Positions 63,451 to 64,000 of a DNA stretch of 64,000 nt are shown piece by piece; the stretch's first letter is position 1; every line of letters starts with the position of its first letter. The DNA lies in assembly GCA_947500055.1 (NCBI GenBank), contig CANMQO010000001.1:372001-436000 (forward strand), written 5' to 3'. The notes below the pieces were generated by a model. That model was not told the DNA's origin. It saw nothing but the letters and a program-made list of their open reading frames with translations, and ran no database searches. The translations under genes were made by a program, and so were the position numbers. The DNA is from an uncultured Paracoccaceae bacterium (GTDB lineage Bacteria; Pseudomonadota; Alphaproteobacteria; Rhodobacterales; Rhodobacteraceae).

Positions 63451-64000
63451 CCGGCGGCGATTTGCTTGGCCTTTTCGACCAGCACTTCGGCCTGCCTGAT
63501 GGACGCATAGTCGATCAGGCGGCCGTCCAACGATACTGCACCTTTGCCAGCGGCCTCGGCTTCGGCCATGGCTGCGATGATCCGGTTGGCCTTGGTCACC
63601 TCCGCCTCGGACGGGCTCATCACCTCATTGGCCAATGCGATCTGGCTAGGGTGGATCGCCCATTTGCCCTCGCACCCCAGAACGGCGGCACGGTAGGCGG
63701 CGGCCTTGTACCCTTCGGGATCCGAGAAATCGCCGAACGGACCGTCGATCGGGCGCAGCCCGTTTGCCCGCGCTGCGACCACCATATTGGCAATCGCAGA
63801 ATGCCACATGTCACCCCAATGCACCTGGCGTCCGCCCTCATCGTCGGGGTCGGTCAGCACCGAATAATGCTGGTTCACCCCGCCGATCACGGTGGTCCGT
63901 GCGCGCATGCTGGCGGCGTAGTCCGCAACCCCGAAATGCAGGCTTTCATTTCGCTTGGATGCAGCGGCAATCTCATTGACGTTTTGCATGCCCAAAGCGG
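63447..64000 (-). CDS. Malyl-CoA lyase-like CitE-family protein (3' part)
   Basis: The C-terminal part of a HpcH/HpaI-CitE family lyase; the frame runs off the right edge, so the 5' end is missing. FGVADYAASMRARTTVIGG, GCEGKWAIHPSQIALANEV and the end IDYASIRQAEVLVEKAKQI match the L-malyl-CoA/beta-methylmalyl-CoA lyase type of Rhodobacteraceae, which makes glyoxylate and acyl-CoA. Related citramalyl or malyl thioesterases cannot be excluded. It is coupled to the glycerate kinase gene. Confidence 0.88.
   Translation of the reverse strand, partial: ALGMQNVNEIAAASKRNESLHFGVADYAASMRARTTVIGGVNQHYSVLTDPDDEGGRQVHWGDMWHSAIANMVVAARANGLRPIDGPFGDFSDPEGYKAAAYRAAVLGCEGKWAIHPSQIALANEVMSPSEAEVTKANRIIAAMAEAEAAGKGAVSLDGRLIDYASIRQAEVLVEKAKQIAAG

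Noticed and set aside
1-64000. CRISPR arrays, insertion sequences, phage genes, rRNA
   Set aside because: No regular spaced repeats, transposase or integrase frames, phage structural genes or rRNA-like stretches were seen on either strand.

Overview
The window looks like chromosome from an alphaproteobacterium of the Rhodobacteraceae (Roseobacter group). The evidence is a nuo operon padded with family-specific small genes, a nuoN-birA-coaX-RNase J gene order, heterotetrameric sarcosine oxidase genes, a Hint-domain protein, a CcmI/RuvX/DUF1289 cluster and a CitE-type (malyl-CoA) lyase at the right edge. No rRNA, tRNA, CRISPR array, insertion sequence or phage gene was found. Both edges cut a gene: nuoD on the left, the lyase on the right.

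Layout. 1-17.9 kb: one long plus-strand respiratory complex I operon (nuoD to nuoN). It is interrupted by at least twelve accessory genes: small membrane proteins, small lipoproteins, a membrane protein sharing a helix-hairpin-helix module with the NuoE C-terminus, DUF5337- and DUF5333-like proteins, two DUF3291 proteins and a carboxymuconolactone-decarboxylase-like protein. 17.9-21.1 kb: birA, coaX and RNase J continue the same strand almost without gaps. 21.3-29.3 kb: a DEAD-box helicase, PrfC, two conserved unknowns, a Hint-like protein, and three related lipoproteins that look like small TbpB-type barrels. 29.4-34.4 kb: an atypical SDR coupled to an AlkC-like DNA glycosylase, an orphan iron-type ABC ATPase, then DUF1289-ruvX-ccmI on the minus strand. 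34.6-40.4 kb: sarcosine oxidase soxB-D-A-G, with a small membrane gene between soxB and soxD. 40.5-46.6 kb: a DUF4344 peptidase, an agmatinase-family enzyme, Fe-superoxide dismutase with a clear terminator, threonine dehydratase, a LOG-family protein, a LysM protein and a secreted triple-repeat protein.

46.8-64 kb is a catabolic block. A tight minus-strand operon encodes a D-threonine aldolase/D-serine dehydratase-like enzyme, an MlrC-type M81 metallopeptidase and a complete five-gene peptide ABC importer. It faces a divergent ridA-rpiR pair across a short promoter region with operator-like palindromes. Next comes a FadR-type regulator with two TGTCCnACA sites over its start, a Cys/Met-metabolism PLP enzyme and a complete sugar-type ABC importer. 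Convergent to these are a MOFRL-type glycerate kinase and the malyl-CoA-lyase-like gene. The best candidates for undescribed biology are these two import-plus-lyase systems, the NuoE/HhH-module pair, the lipoprotein trio and the triple-repeat secreted protein. All functions are read from motifs and gene order only; no database search was run.
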